Of a stretch of DNA of 64,000 nt, positions 32,479 through 41,643 are shown in pieces. The stretch is from JAGPUQ01 sp947084925. GTDB lineage: Bacteria; Pseudomonadota; Gammaproteobacteria; Pseudomonadales; Porticoccaceae. A program made the position numbers and the translations under genes. The notes beneath the pieces were generated by a model. It saw only the letters and a list, made by a program, of their open reading frames with translations, searched no databases and was not told the origin of the DNA. The stretch spans positions 7,202-71,201 of the forward strand of contig CAMTUJ010000023.1 in assembly GCA_947084925.1 (NCBI GenBank), written 5' to 3'. The stretch's first letter is position 1. Every line of letters starts with the position of its first letter.

Positions 32479-33627
32479 TCAGCCCGGCAGCTTCAGCAGC
32501 GCCTTGGCCAGGATGTTGCGCTGCACTTCGCTGCTGCCGCCGTAAATGGTGGCGGGCCGCGACAGGTAATAGGGATTCACCGGCTTCAGGCTGGAACCGT
32601 CGGCAAGCGGCAGCACCGCGTCGGTGCCGCCGTATTCGCCCGCTGCTTCCAGCATGAGGTCGGTGACCTGCTGGAACAGTTCGGTGACGGCCAGCTTGAG
32701 GACGGATACTTCTTCGCCCAGCGTATCGCCACGGCGCAGCACTTCGAGCAGCCGCACATAGAGGGCGACCATGTCCTCGACTTCCATCGCCAGACGCACG
32801 AAGCGCGCCCGGAATACCGGTTCGTCGAGCAACCCGAAGGAGCGCGCGAGTGCTTCCAGACGTTGCAGTGGAAACTTGGCGAGCTTGGGACTGCCCAGCA
32901 GGATGCGCTCGGCGCCGAGCAGCGCCTTGGCCATGGTCCAGCCCTGGTTGACCTCGCCGACCATCGCGGTGCGCGGCACCCGCACATTGTCGAAGAACAC
33001 CTCGGCAAATTCCGAGTAGCCGCCGATGTTGTCGATGGGCCGCACCATGATGCCGGGGCTGTCCATGGGCACCAGCAGAAAACTGATGCCGTTCTGCTTT
33101 TTGACGGTCTTGTCGGTACGCACCAGCAAAAAAATGCGGTTGGCCTGCTGCGCCATCGTGGTCCAGATCTTCTGGCCGTTGATCACCCAGTCGTCGCCAT
33201 CAGGTTCGGCGCTGGTGCGCAGGCTGGCGAGGTCGGACCCGGCGCCCGGCTCGGAATAGCCCTGACACCAGAGGTGCTCGCCGGACAGAATTTTCGGCAG
33301 GTACCGGGCTTTCTGTTCGGCGGTGCCGAAACGAAGCAGCAGTGGCCCCAGCATGGTGATGCCGAAATTGGGGATCACCACCACCCCCGCGCGGTCCAGC
33401 TCCTCGGAGAAGATCACCTGCTGGTAAGCGCTGAGGCCCATGCCGCCGTACTCCCGCGGCCAGCCCGGCGCCCCCCAGCCCTTCTCGGCAAGCGTGCGAT
33501 GCCAGGCCATGGCCTGGCGAAAATCCAGACGCCGGGTCGGAAAACGCAGCTCGGGCGGGAAATTGGCGGCGAGCCATTCCCGCACCCGCAAGCGGAAATC
33601 CTGGTCATTGGTGGGCAGCGCGTCCAT
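32479..33627 (-). CDS. Acyl-CoA dehydrogenase (third gene of the trio)
   Basis: A 382-residue flavoprotein of the acyl-CoA dehydrogenase family, oxidising the alpha-beta bond of an acyl-CoA. The FAD/substrate signature WCQGYSEPGAGSDLASLRTS is intact and the C-terminal IYGGSSEVQRNILAKALL matches the FAD-contacting loop. It starts within the stop codon of its upstream neighbour (TGATG) and is translationally coupled to it. Substrate class is not decided by the sequence. Confidence 0.93.
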   Translation of the reverse strand: MDALPTNDQDFRLRVREWLAANFPPELRFPTRRLDFRQAMAWHRTLAEKGWGAPGWPREYGGMGLSAYQQVIFSEELDRAGVVVIPNFGITMLGPLLLRFGTAEQKARYLPKILSGEHLWCQGYSEPGAGSDLASLRTSAEPDGDDWVINGQKIWTTMAQQANRIFLLVRTDKTVKKQNGISFLLVPMDSPGIMVRPIDNIGGYSEFAEVFFDNVRVPRTAMVGEVNQGWTMAKALLGAERILLGSPKLAKFPLQRLEALARSFGLLDEPVFRARFVRLAMEVEDMVALYVRLLEVLRRGDTLGEEVSVLKLAVTELFQQVTDLMLEAAGEYGGTDAVLPLADGSSLKPVNPYYLSRPATIYGGSSEVQRNILAKALLKLPG

Positions 33628-34784
33628 CAGCCGGGCAACCCGAGCACGGCCTTGGCGAGAATGTTGCGCTGCACTTCGTTGCTGCCGCCATAGATGGTGG
33701 TGGGCCGCGAACCGATGAATTCCCCCGCCGGTCGCGCGGCACCGTCGGCCGTGGCGACGCTGCCCCAGACGCCGGCGTTCTCGCCCGCGGCGTCGAGCAT
33801 CAGGTCGGTGATGCGCTGCTGGGTCTCGGTGTTCCAGATTTTCAGCAGGGACACCTCGGCGCCGATGTGGCCGCCGCGCTTGAGCACCGCCACGAAGCGC
33901 CGGTAGGCCGCGCCCAGGTCCTCGACATCCAGCTTCAACGTCGCATAGCGCGCGACAAAATTCGGATCGGCGAACAGGCCCACCGCCTCGGCCAGCGCCT
34001 TGAGCCGGTACATGGCGAGCGTCGCGAACTTGGGACTGCCGATGAAGATGCGCTCATGGCCGAGCAGCGCCTTGGCGATGGTCCAGCCATTGTTCTCGCC
34101 GCCCACCACATTGGCGACCGGCACCCGCACATTGTCGAAGAACACTTCGGCGAACTCGTCGTGCATGCCGAGATTGACGATCGGCCGCACATTGATGCCC
34201 GGCGTTGCCAGGGGCACCAGCAGAAAGGTGATGCCTTCCTGCTTCTTGCCGGTAGTTTGCGTGCGCACCAGCATGAAGATCATGTTGGCGTCCATCGCCA
34301 GCGTGGTCCAGAGCTTGTGGCCGTTGACCACATAGTGATCGCCCTCGCGCACCGCCGACGTGCGCAGGCTGGCGAGGTCCGACCCGGCGCCCGGCTCGGA
34401 ATAGCCCTGGCACCAGATGTGCTCGCCGGCGAGGATCTTCGGCAGGTAATGGGCTTTTTGCTCCGCGCTGCCGTGCTGGATCAACAGCGGCCCCACCATG
34501 GTCATGCCCTGATCGGGCGTGCGGCCGACGCCGTGGGATTCGCACACATCCATGAAAATGAGCAGCTTGTTGGCGTCGAGCCCCATGCCGCCGTATTCCC
34601 GCGGCCAGCCGGGCGCGAGCCAGCCCTGCTTGGCGAGCTTCAGATACCAGTCGCCGCACTGACCCCAGTGCATGCGCTCGGGCGGAAAGCGCAACGCCTC
34701 CGGGTAATTGGCCACCATCCAGGCGTGGACCAGACGGCGGAAGTCGCCGTCGTCCAGGGCGTTGTAGTCGATCGTGGCGGTCAT
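33627..34784 (-). CDS. Acyl-CoA dehydrogenase (second gene of the trio)
   Basis: A 385-residue paralogue of the downstream gene (QGYSEPGAGSDLASLRTSAV; IYGGSNEVQRNILAKAVLG). The frame is open upstream, but the ATG at 34784 overlaps the stop of the third dehydrogenase gene as ATGA and gives a normal N-terminus (MTATIDYNALDDGDFRRLV). Both ends overlap neighbours, so all three are made from one mRNA. Confidence 0.93.
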   Translation of the reverse strand: MTATIDYNALDDGDFRRLVHAWMVANYPEALRFPPERMHWGQCGDWYLKLAKQGWLAPGWPREYGGMGLDANKLLIFMDVCESHGVGRTPDQGMTMVGPLLIQHGSAEQKAHYLPKILAGEHIWCQGYSEPGAGSDLASLRTSAVREGDHYVVNGHKLWTTLAMDANMIFMLVRTQTTGKKQEGITFLLVPLATPGINVRPIVNLGMHDEFAEVFFDNVRVPVANVVGGENNGWTIAKALLGHERIFIGSPKFATLAMYRLKALAEAVGLFADPNFVARYATLKLDVEDLGAAYRRFVAVLKRGGHIGAEVSLLKIWNTETQQRITDLMLDAAGENAGVWGSVATADGAARPAGEFIGSRPTTIYGGSNEVQRNILAKAVLGLPG

Positions 34785-35920
34785 TGCGCGCCTCCCAGGG
34801 TCAGGTCGGCATAGCGGGCGCGGTGGGCGCTCGCGCTGCCGAGCCAGGAGGCCAGGTACATGGCCTTCTTCAGATAGAGGCCGATATTGCATTCGTCGGT
34901 GTAGCCGATGCCGCCGTGGAGCTGGATCGCGTCCTTGCCGATCCGGAGCGCGGCATCCGCGCAGCGCGCCTTGACCTGACTCGCGGCGACGGCGCGCTGG
35001 GTGGCATCCGCGTCGCCATCGAACAGGGCGGTGGTCTGCAACAGCACCGAGCGGGAAACTTCGCTCAGGATGAACAGATCGACGGTCTTGTGCTGAAGCG
35101 CCTGAAAGCTGCCGATGGGCTTGTCGAACTGCACCCGCTGCTTGAGGTAATCGACGCTGATTTCCAGCGCCCGGGTCATCACCCCGAGCAGTTCCGCGCT
35201 GGCCGCGACGCGACCTTCGTCGAGCACCGTGGCGAGCAATGCCTCGCTGTGCTCCGGTCCGGCGACCTGGGCGCCCACCGGGGTATCGGCAAAATTCAGA
35301 TGGCCGTAAAACCCGCCATCGACGCGCTGCTCGAATTCCAGGGTCAGACCGGGCGCGTCCTTGTCCACCAGATAGAGCGCGGTACCGCCGGGTACGGCGG
35401 CGGAAACGACAAAGGCATCGGCGCCGCCCGCATCGGGCACAAACACTTTACGCCCGTTGAGCTTGCCGTCGTTGCACACCACCTGCCGCGCCTTGACATC
35501 GAGACTCGCGCGCGCTTCCTGCCAGGCGAGCGCGGGCAGCCAGTCGCCCGCCACCAGTTGCGGCAGGCGCTCGGCGCGCAACGCCGCATTGTCGCTGCCG
35601 GCCAGGGTCCGCGCGGCCAGCACCGCGGTGGCCACGAAGGGCGCCGGGACCAGTCCCTTGCCCAACTGGATCAGCACCAGTGCCAGATCCGAGAACGTCA
35701 GACCGACACCGCCATATTCCTCCGGAACCACGAATCCCAACCAGCCCGCGTCGGCCATCTCGCGCCAGGAGGCCCGATCGAAGCCGGGCTGCACGAAGCG
35801 GTTTGCGCGTACGCGCTTGAGCTCTTCGTCACCTTCGACGAAGGCGACGGCACTGTCCTGAATCAGCACCTGCTGCTCCGTCAGAACGTCGATTTTCGCT
35901 TGCAAACTGATGTCTTCCAC
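34781..35920 (-). CDS. Acyl-CoA dehydrogenase, divergent (first gene of the trio)
   Basis: A 379-residue acyl-CoA dehydrogenase more divergent than the other two: the middle FAD segment does not show SEPGAGSD, while the C-terminal part keeps AIQLHGGIGYTDECNIGLYLKKA with the usual glycine-rich loop. Pairs of an orthodox and a divergent subunit form heteromeric dehydrogenases in steroid and side-chain degradation, which would fit these coupled genes (inference). The start at 35920 is the first gene of the operon, 87 bp after fur. Confidence 0.9.
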   Translation of the reverse strand: MEDISLQAKIDVLTEQQVLIQDSAVAFVEGDEELKRVRANRFVQPGFDRASWREMADAGWLGFVVPEEYGGVGLTFSDLALVLIQLGKGLVPAPFVATAVLAARTLAGSDNAALRAERLPQLVAGDWLPALAWQEARASLDVKARQVVCNDGKLNGRKVFVPDAGGADAFVVSAAVPGGTALYLVDKDAPGLTLEFEQRVDGGFYGHLNFADTPVGAQVAGPEHSEALLATVLDEGRVAASAELLGVMTRALEISVDYLKQRVQFDKPIGSFQALQHKTVDLFILSEVSRSVLLQTTALFDGDADATQRAVAASQVKARCADAALRIGKDAIQLHGGIGYTDECNIGLYLKKAMYLASWLGSASAHRARYADLTLGGAQ

Positions 35921-36007
35921 ATTGGCTCCTGGCGTTTGGACGTGGGCAAAACAAGGGGTTCGCCGCCTGGCGCGGCGCTGTTCAATTCAACGGCTCAAGT
36001 TAACTGC

Positions 36008-36427
36008 TCAAGTGGTCTGCTTGTCGGCGGGCCTGACATACAGCACCAGACTGTGCCCGATCAGCTCGTAGCCGGCATCGGCCGCGATCTTGCGCTGGAT
36101 GCGTTCGATTTCGTCGCTGCGAAACTCGGTCACCTCGCCGCTGACCATGCACACCATGTGATCGTGATGATCGCCGCGATTGATTTCGTAGCGCGCGGCG
36201 CCATCGTCGAACGCATGCTTCTCCACCAGGCCCACGGCCTCGAACTGGGTCAGCACCCGGTACACGGTGGCGATCCCGACATCTTCGCCGGCATCGGCGA
36301 GCGTGCGGTACACATCGTCCGCCGTCAGGTGTTTCCGGCCCGATTTCTCGAGGAGCTGCAGGATCCTCACGCGGGGGTGAGTGACCTTGAGGCCGGCATT
36401 GCGTATCTCGTGGTCTTCGCCGGACAT
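36008..36427 (-). CDS. fur: Ferric uptake regulator
   Basis: A 139-residue Fe(II)-dependent repressor. The winged helix is in residues 1-80 (LKVTHPRVRILQLLEKSG, GIATVYRVLTQFEAVGLV) and the metal/dimer domain carries GDHHDHMVC. The usual second cysteine of the structural C-x-x-C is serine here (CMVSGEV), as in single-cysteine Fur proteins of some pseudomonads. The ATG at 36427 is preferred to an upstream one that would add 82 unrelated residues. Divergent from bamE, the conserved fur/bamE arrangement. Confidence 0.95.
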   Translation of the reverse strand: MSGEDHEIRNAGLKVTHPRVRILQLLEKSGRKHLTADDVYRTLADAGEDVGIATVYRVLTQFEAVGLVEKHAFDDGAARYEINRGDHHDHMVCMVSGEVTEFRSDEIERIQRKIAADAGYELIGHSLVLYVRPADKQTT

Positions 36428-36500
36428 CGGGTGCGCCCCTTCTAACGGCATGGCGGTTTGAGTATTATCCCCCGCCTCTCCCCGTAACGGAAACCCCGTG

Positions 36501-37043
36501 ATGCCACACCCCCGCGCGCTCGTCCTGGTTCTGGCCGTAGCGTTGCTCACTGGTTGTGCATCCTCGACCGAAAAGCCGGCAACCACCGAAAAGCCCGCCG
36601 AGACCGAAAAATCCGGCTTCCGAATCCTGCCCCGCGTGTTCAAGTTCCCGATCCAGCAGGGAAATGTCGTCACTCAGGAAATGGTCGACAAATTGCAGCC
36701 CGGCATGACGCGCTCCCAAGTGCGCTTCATCATGGGTACGCCGCTGATTGCCGACACCTTCAATCAGAATCGCTGGGATTATCTCTATACCCTGAAACTG
36801 CCATCCGGCAAGGAGCTGCGCGAACAGATGACCATCCTGTTCGACGGAGATCGACTGGTGGGCATCAGTGGGGACTACATGCCCGGCGGCGGCGCGCCCG
36901 CGCAGACGGCCCAGCCCGCGCCTGAAACCGCGCAGCCCGATCCGGAGGCGGCCAAATCCAAGCCGGAGGCGGCCAAAACCGAGTCCGAAGCGGCCAAAGC
37001 GGCATCGGACAGCGTGATCGAAGTACACGGCATCGGCGACTGA
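36501..37043 (+). CDS. bamE: Outer membrane protein assembly factor BamE (lipoprotein)
   Basis: A 180-residue lipoprotein. Signal peptide with lipobox LLTGC, acylation at C19. The BamE/SmpA domain is VTQEMVDKLQPGMTRSQVRF through FNQNRWDYLYTL. It supports the BamABCDE outer-membrane protein insertase. The C-terminus carries a low-complexity tail after about residue 133 with EAAK repeats, longer than usual. A -10-like TATTAT lies at 36463-36468. ATG 36501 is chosen; a GTG directly before it is possible. Confidence 0.93.
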   Translation: MPHPRALVLVLAVALLTGCASSTEKPATTEKPAETEKSGFRILPRVFKFPIQQGNVVTQEMVDKLQPGMTRSQVRFIMGTPLIADTFNQNRWDYLYTLKLPSGKELREQMTILFDGDRLVGISGDYMPGGGAPAQTAQPAPETAQPDPEAAKSKPEAAKTESEAAKAASDSVIEVHGIGD

Positions 37044-37087
37044 AACGAAAAATCCGCCACGCCGGGTCAGACCAACCTGCCCGGCGC

Positions 37088-37456
37088 CTACGCGACCCTG
37101 CCAGCCCGGCGACGTCTTGCATCCTTCGGATCGGCAACCAGGGGCCGATAAATTTCCACCCGATCACCGGGGCACACCAGATAGCGATCCGCGGGCGGCA
37201 AACCCCGGGTGCCCAGCAATCGACCAAAAACGCCCAGCCGGCCCGGATCGATCGCTACCTCGGGAAACAACGCCGCGATGCCGGACATCGCCACGGCGGC
37301 AAGCGCCGTGGTGCCGCGCGGTACCCTGATCGCCAGGATGTGTTGACGCTCGGGCAGGGCGCAGGCCACTTCGACCTCGATCAGATCAGGCACCTCGATC
37401 AGAGGCGGCCCGGTCAAATCCGTCACGGCGACCAATCCGACGTGCGCGTCGCTCAC
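37088..37456 (-). CDS. rnfH: RnfH-family protein
   Basis: A 122-residue ubiquitin-like-fold protein of the RnfH family (UPF0125). Typical ends are LIEVEVACALPERQHILAIRV and LVCPGDRVEIYRPLVADPK. The function is not established; it is the partner of RatA in the conserved pair. It overlaps ratA by 4 bp. Confidence 0.93.
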   Translation of the reverse strand: MSDAHVGLVAVTDLTGPPLIEVPDLIEVEVACALPERQHILAIRVPRGTTALAAVAMSGIAALFPEVAIDPGRLGVFGRLLGTRGLPPADRYLVCPGDRVEIYRPLVADPKDARRRRAGRVA

Positions 37457-37920
37457 GGAGCACCCGGCGCCGTTGCGCCAGCTTGCGCCGGATGCTTCGC
37501 CGCGCGCTCCACCAGGGCCTGCACCAGATTGTTGGCGACCCGCGTGAACAGCTTTTCCGCCGGCTTGCTCAACAGGCGATGGTTCATTTCGAAACGCAGA
37601 TCCAGGCTCACCTTGCTGCCCAGCTCGCCGAGGCGATCAAAGCGCCAGTCGCCGTGAAACCGTTTGAAGGGCCCTTCCTCGAGCAATAACTCGATGTGCG
37701 CCGGGAAATGCAGCAGATTACGGGTGACAAAGCTGTAGCGCAGCCCGGCTTTGCCCAGATCGAGCCGGGCGCGCATCTCGGTGTCGCTGCGGTTGTAGAC
37801 CTCGGCGCCGACGCAGCCGTCCATGTACTCGGGGTAATCCTCTACCGCGCACACCAGCCGAAACATGTCGGCGGCGTCCCGCTGCACCAGGGCGCTGCGC
37901 TGAATACGGGTCTCGCTCAC
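37453..37920 (-). CDS. ratA: RatA-family START-domain protein (CoqJ/RatA-like)
   Basis: A 155-residue polyketide-cyclase/START-like protein. It begins SETRIQRSALVQRDAADMFRLV and has VEDYPEYMDGCVGAEVYNRSD. In E. coli RatA was described as a 50S-binding toxin-like factor, while the same family includes coenzyme Q-binding proteins; the latter role is well supported for COQ10-like members. GTG at 37920 with GAAGGTG upstream is chosen; the longer frame adds 69 unrelated residues. Confidence 0.93.
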   Translation of the reverse strand: MSETRIQRSALVQRDAADMFRLVCAVEDYPEYMDGCVGAEVYNRSDTEMRARLDLGKAGLRYSFVTRNLLHFPAHIELLLEEGPFKRFHGDWRFDRLGELGSKVSLDLRFEMNHRLLSKPAEKLFTRVANNLVQALVERAAKHPAQAGATAPGAP

Positions 37921-38052
37921 CGCCGCACCTTCACGGGAATCTCGTGTTCCACCGCCATGCCACCCCTCGAAAACCGCCCGCTGCGGGAGGCGCAGTTTAG
38001 CGTCAGTCGCGCTGCCGCCGAAATTGGCAGCCGCACACCGCGGCCAAGCCCC

Positions 38053-38058
38053 TATAAT
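38053..38058 (+). promoter_or_regulatory. Consensus -10 (TATAAT) abutting smpB
   Basis: TATAAT ends only 7 bp before the smpB ATG, so initiation would fall at or next to the start codon. A -35 TTGGCA at 38024 would give a 23-bp spacer, too long, so this is one exact hexamer with an unclear partner. Confidence 0.4.
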
Positions 38059-38065
38059 TGCCGCC

Positions 38066-38554
38066 ATGAGCAAAGCCAACAAAGGCGCCAAACCAGGTGC
38101 CGCCCCCTCGACCATCGCCCTCAACAAGCGCGCCCGCCATGACTACAGTCTGGAGGATCGCCTGGAAGCGGGCCTGGTCCTGGAGGGCTGGGAAGTCAAA
38201 AGTTTGCGCGCCGGCAAGGCCCAGCTTGTGGACAGCTATGTGCTGTTCAAGGACGGCGAGGCGTTTCTGCTCGGCGCATTGATCACACCCCTGCCCTCGG
38301 CCGCCACGCATTTCGTCACCGACCCGACCCGCACCCGCAAGCTGCTGCTGAACCGGCGCGAGCTGGACCGCTTCGCCGGCGCGGTGCAACAGAAGGGTTA
38401 CACCTGCGTGGCCACCGCGCTCTACTGGAGCCAGCATCGGGTGAAATGCGAGATCGCGCTCGCCAAGGGCAAAGCCGACTACGACAAGCGCGAGACCGAA
38501 AAAACCCGCGACTGGCAGCGCCAGAAGCAGCGCATGATGCGCCATTCGGCCTAG
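38066..38554 (+). CDS. smpB: SsrA-binding protein SmpB
   Basis: A 162-residue OB-fold protein that loads tmRNA on stalled ribosomes. Signatures are NKRARHDYSLEDRLEAGLVL, GWEVKSLRAGKAQL and the basic C-terminal tail KRETEKTRDWQRQKQR. The ATG at 38066 gives MSKANKG; the frame is open upstream by 14 codons. Its partner ssrA lies 2.7 kb downstream, beyond ppsA on the other strand. Confidence 0.97.
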   Translation: MSKANKGAKPGAAPSTIALNKRARHDYSLEDRLEAGLVLEGWEVKSLRAGKAQLVDSYVLFKDGEAFLLGALITPLPSAATHFVTDPTRTRKLLLNRRELDRFAGAVQQKGYTCVATALYWSQHRVKCEIALAKGKADYDKRETEKTRDWQRQKQRMMRHSA

Positions 38555-38572
38555 GGCTGCCGAACAACGGCG

Positions 38573-38674
38573 TAATCGTCGTTCCCGCGCAGTGCCTGGT
38601 TCCGCGGAGGCAGAGGCGGCAGCCCAGAAATATCAGAGCCTTCTGGGTGCCCGCCTGCGCGGGCACGACGATTA
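38573..38674. repeat. 102-bp element with 20-bp terminal inverted repeats
   Basis: TAATCGTCGTTCCCGCGCAG (38573-38592) and the reverse complement at 38655-38674 match in 19 of 20 positions, with a 62-bp interior. It fills the whole gap between the convergent smpB and ppsA and ends exactly at the ppsA stop codon. Likely a miniature palindromic (REP- or MITE-like) element that may also act as a terminator. Confidence 0.8.
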
Positions 38675-41065
38675 TCAGCGCCCCTTCGCTTCCGCCGCCG
38701 CCACATGGCGTTTGACGGTGGCAAAGCTGTCCGGCGTCACCGAGATCGAATCGATACCGCATTCCACCAGAAAGCGCGCGAACTCCGGGTGATCGCTGGG
38801 CGCCTGCCCGCACAGACCGACCTTGGCGCCGGCCACATGCGCGTCCCGGATCACGGTGCGAATCATCCATTGCACCGCCGCGTCCTGTTCGCTGAACAAG
38901 GGCGCCAGCAGCTCCGAATCCCGCTCGACACCCAGCGTCAACTGGGTCAGGTCGTTGGATCCGATGGAAAAGCCGTCGAAGCGCGCGGCGAATTCCGCCG
39001 CCAGGATGACGTTCGAGGGAATCTCGCACATCACATAGACCTGGAGTCCCCGCTCGCCCCGCACCAGACCGTTCTCCGCCATCACCGCCAGCACCTGGTC
39101 CGCCTCGCCCGGTGTGCGACAGAACGGCACCATCACCACCACGTTGGTGAAGCCCATCTCTTCGCGCAGACGGCGCAGCGCCTGGCATTCCAGATCGAAA
39201 CCCTCGCGGTAGCGCGGCGAGTAATAACGTGAAGCGCCGCGAAAACCCAGCATGGGGTTCTCTTCGCGAGGCTCGAACTGGGCACCGCCCAGCAGATGGG
39301 CGTATTCGTTGGTCTTGAAATCCGAGAGCCGCACGATCACCGGATTGGGGTATTGCACCGCGGCGATGCGGGCCAGCCCGCGCGCGAGGCGATCGACGAA
39401 ATAATCCGTGCGCTTGGCGTAGCCCTGGGTAAGCGCCGCAATCTCGGCCTTGGCGGCGGCGTCGGTCAGTTCACCGAAATGCACCAGCGCCATGGGGTGG
39501 ACCTTGATCGCGTGGTCGATCACGAACTCCATGCGCGCCAGCCCGACCCCATCGGCGGGCAGACGCCACCAGCGCAGCGCCGCGCCGGGATCGGCCAGAT
39601 TGAGCATGACCTTGGTGCGGGTCGTCGGCAGCTCCGCAAGCGCAAGCTCGTCGATGCGGATGCTGGCCCGGCCGCGGTAGACAAAGCCCTGATCGCCCTC
39701 GGCGCAGGACACCGTGACCTCGGCGCCATCGACCAGCGTGCGGGTGCCGGAACCGGTACCGATCACCGCCGGCACTCCCAGCTCGCGGCTGACGATGGCG
39801 GCGTGGGAGGTGCGCCCGCCGTGATTGGTGACGATGGCCGCCGCGCGCTTCATGATCGGCACCCAGTCGGGGCTGGTGGTTTCCGCCACCAGGATGGCGC
39901 CATCGACGAAGCGATCGATGTCGCGGGGATCGTCGATCCGGCACACCCGACCCACAACTGCCGCCTCGCCGATGGCGAGCCCCTGCGCCAGCACCGCGCC
40001 CTTGTCCGCCACCGCGTAGGTGCGCAGGGTGCCCGCCGCGGCCTGCGAGTGCACCGTCTCCGGCCGCGCCTGCACGATATAAAGCGCCCCGCTGCGCCCG
40101 TCGCGGGCCCACTCGATATCCATGGGCGTGCCGTAGTGCGCCTCGATCGCGCAGGCCCAACGCGCGAGTTGCAGGATCTCGGCATCGGTCAGCACCAGCG
40201 CCGCCCGCTCCGCCTCGGTGGTGTGGACATTGAGGGTGGAGCGCCCGCCCGCGGTGGTGTAGATCATTTTCTGCGCCTTGCCGCCGCAGCGCTTCTCGAT
40301 GATGGGCACCAGCGCGGCATCGGCCAGCAGCGGCTTGAACACCAGGTACTCGTCCGGATCCACATCGCCCTGCACCACGTTCTCGCCGAGACCGTAGGCG
40401 GCATTGATCACCACCACCCGGTCGCAGCCGGTCTCGGTATCCAGGGTGAACATCACGCCGGCGCCGCCCAGATCGCTGCGCACCATCTGCTGCACACCCA
40501 CCGAGAGCGCGACCTTGTCGTGCGCGAAACCCTTGGTTTCCCGGTAGCTGATCGCGCGGGCGGTGAACAGCGAGGCGTAGCAGCGCCGGCAGGCATCGAG
40601 CAGCGCGGTGTCGCCGCGAATATTGAGAAAGGTCTCCTGCTGGCCGGCAAAGCTCGCATCGGGAAGATCCTCGGCGGTGGCGCTGGAGCGCACCGCGACA
40701 TCCACATCCGCCATCCCGGTGCGGGCGCAGAGATCCCGGTAACCGGCGGTGATCGCCTCTGCCAGCTCCGCCGGCCAGGGCGCGCGCTCGAACGCCGCGC
40801 GGATATCGGCGGCCGCCGCGCCCAGCGAGACCTCGGCCGCACGCGCGGCGGCCATGGCATCGGCGATCAGCCGATCGAGCCCGCTGGCGGTCAGAAACAG
40901 GCGATAAGCATCCGCGGTGGTGGCAAACCCCGGGGGCACCGCAATACCGCTGGCGGACAGCTGCGACAGCATCTCGCCGAGCGAAGCATTCTTGCCGCCC
41001 ACCTGGGCGACGTCATCGCGCCGCACCTGATCCAGATCGACCACATACCTCGAATCCTGACTCAT
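38675..41065 (-). CDS. ppsA: Phosphoenolpyruvate synthase
   Basis: A 796-residue enzyme that makes phosphoenolpyruvate from pyruvate and ATP for gluconeogenesis, fitting growth on fatty acids. N-terminal ATP-grasp (VGGKNASLGEMLSQL, DLPDASFAGQQETFLN), swivelling phosphohistidine domain with the catalytic His in VTNHGGRTSHAAIVSREL, and C-terminal PEP-utilising TIM barrel (EIPSNVILAAEFA, DGFSIGSNDLTQLTLGV, LCGQAPSD). Full length. Convergent with smpB. Confidence 0.97.
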   Translation of the reverse strand: MSQDSRYVVDLDQVRRDDVAQVGGKNASLGEMLSQLSASGIAVPPGFATTADAYRLFLTASGLDRLIADAMAAARAAEVSLGAAAADIRAAFERAPWPAELAEAITAGYRDLCARTGMADVDVAVRSSATAEDLPDASFAGQQETFLNIRGDTALLDACRRCYASLFTARAISYRETKGFAHDKVALSVGVQQMVRSDLGGAGVMFTLDTETGCDRVVVINAAYGLGENVVQGDVDPDEYLVFKPLLADAALVPIIEKRCGGKAQKMIYTTAGGRSTLNVHTTEAERAALVLTDAEILQLARWACAIEAHYGTPMDIEWARDGRSGALYIVQARPETVHSQAAAGTLRTYAVADKGAVLAQGLAIGEAAVVGRVCRIDDPRDIDRFVDGAILVAETTSPDWVPIMKRAAAIVTNHGGRTSHAAIVSRELGVPAVIGTGSGTRTLVDGAEVTVSCAEGDQGFVYRGRASIRIDELALAELPTTRTKVMLNLADPGAALRWWRLPADGVGLARMEFVIDHAIKVHPMALVHFGELTDAAAKAEIAALTQGYAKRTDYFVDRLARGLARIAAVQYPNPVIVRLSDFKTNEYAHLLGGAQFEPREENPMLGFRGASRYYSPRYREGFDLECQALRRLREEMGFTNVVVMVPFCRTPGEADQVLAVMAENGLVRGERGLQVYVMCEIPSNVILAAEFAARFDGFSIGSNDLTQLTLGVERDSELLAPLFSEQDAAVQWMIRTVIRDAHVAGAKVGLCGQAPSDHPEFARFLVECGIDSISVTPDSFATVKRHVAAAEAKGR

Positions 41066-41273
41066 CGACTTCCTCCGGGTGGACTGCGCTTATCCGCTGG
41101 GCGTTTATTCCACCACAAATAACCGCACGCGGCGCCAAAACCACCACGCTCCTCGGTCGCGCCGGGTCAACCCGATCCCTGCTGTGCTAGAATCCGCGCT
41201 CTCCGGCCTATCCAGCAATACGACCGGGGAACTTTGGGACCGGGCAACTGGTCCCATGAATACTTCGAGTTTT

Positions 41274-41638
41274 GGGGGCGCTTTGGATTCGACGCCGGTT
41301 ACAAAACCCGTGGTGCATGCCGAGAGGGCGATCAATCTCGTTAATCCAAAATCGCAAACTTTAGTTGCCAACGACGACAACTACGCACTCGCTGCTTAAT
41401 ACCCAGTAGGGTGCCGTCTGACTGAAGCCGTGCTTGTGCGTTCAGGTTCCAGGCGTCGACTCTCACAAGATCGCGCGGAAGCTCGTCCGGGGCGGAAACG
41501 CTAAAACCTTACCGGAATCGCTACATCACGCGCCCTGTCGGCCGGGTTGTGATGGGTTAAACATAAAGACCGAATAAGCATGTAGAGCTACTGGTAGCGG
41601 ACTGACGGACGCGGGTTCAATTCCCGCCGCCTCCACCA
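41274..41638 (+). ncRNA. ssrA: Transfer-messenger RNA (tmRNA)
   Basis: 365 nt. The tRNA-like ends pair (GGGGGCG with CGCCTCC, one G·T), with encoded CCA at 41636-41638. The 5' part GGATTCGACGCCGG and the 3' T-arm GGTTCAATTCCC are typical. The tag reading frame ends at 41399 with ANDDNYALAA and TAA. This tag is the one known from pseudomonads. Tags stalled-ribosome products for degradation. Confidence 0.97.
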
Positions 41639-41643
41639 ACACC

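Noticed and set aside
39296..41122. A 608-codon plus-strand frame
   Set aside because: Antisense to ppsA; no ribosome-binding site or motif.
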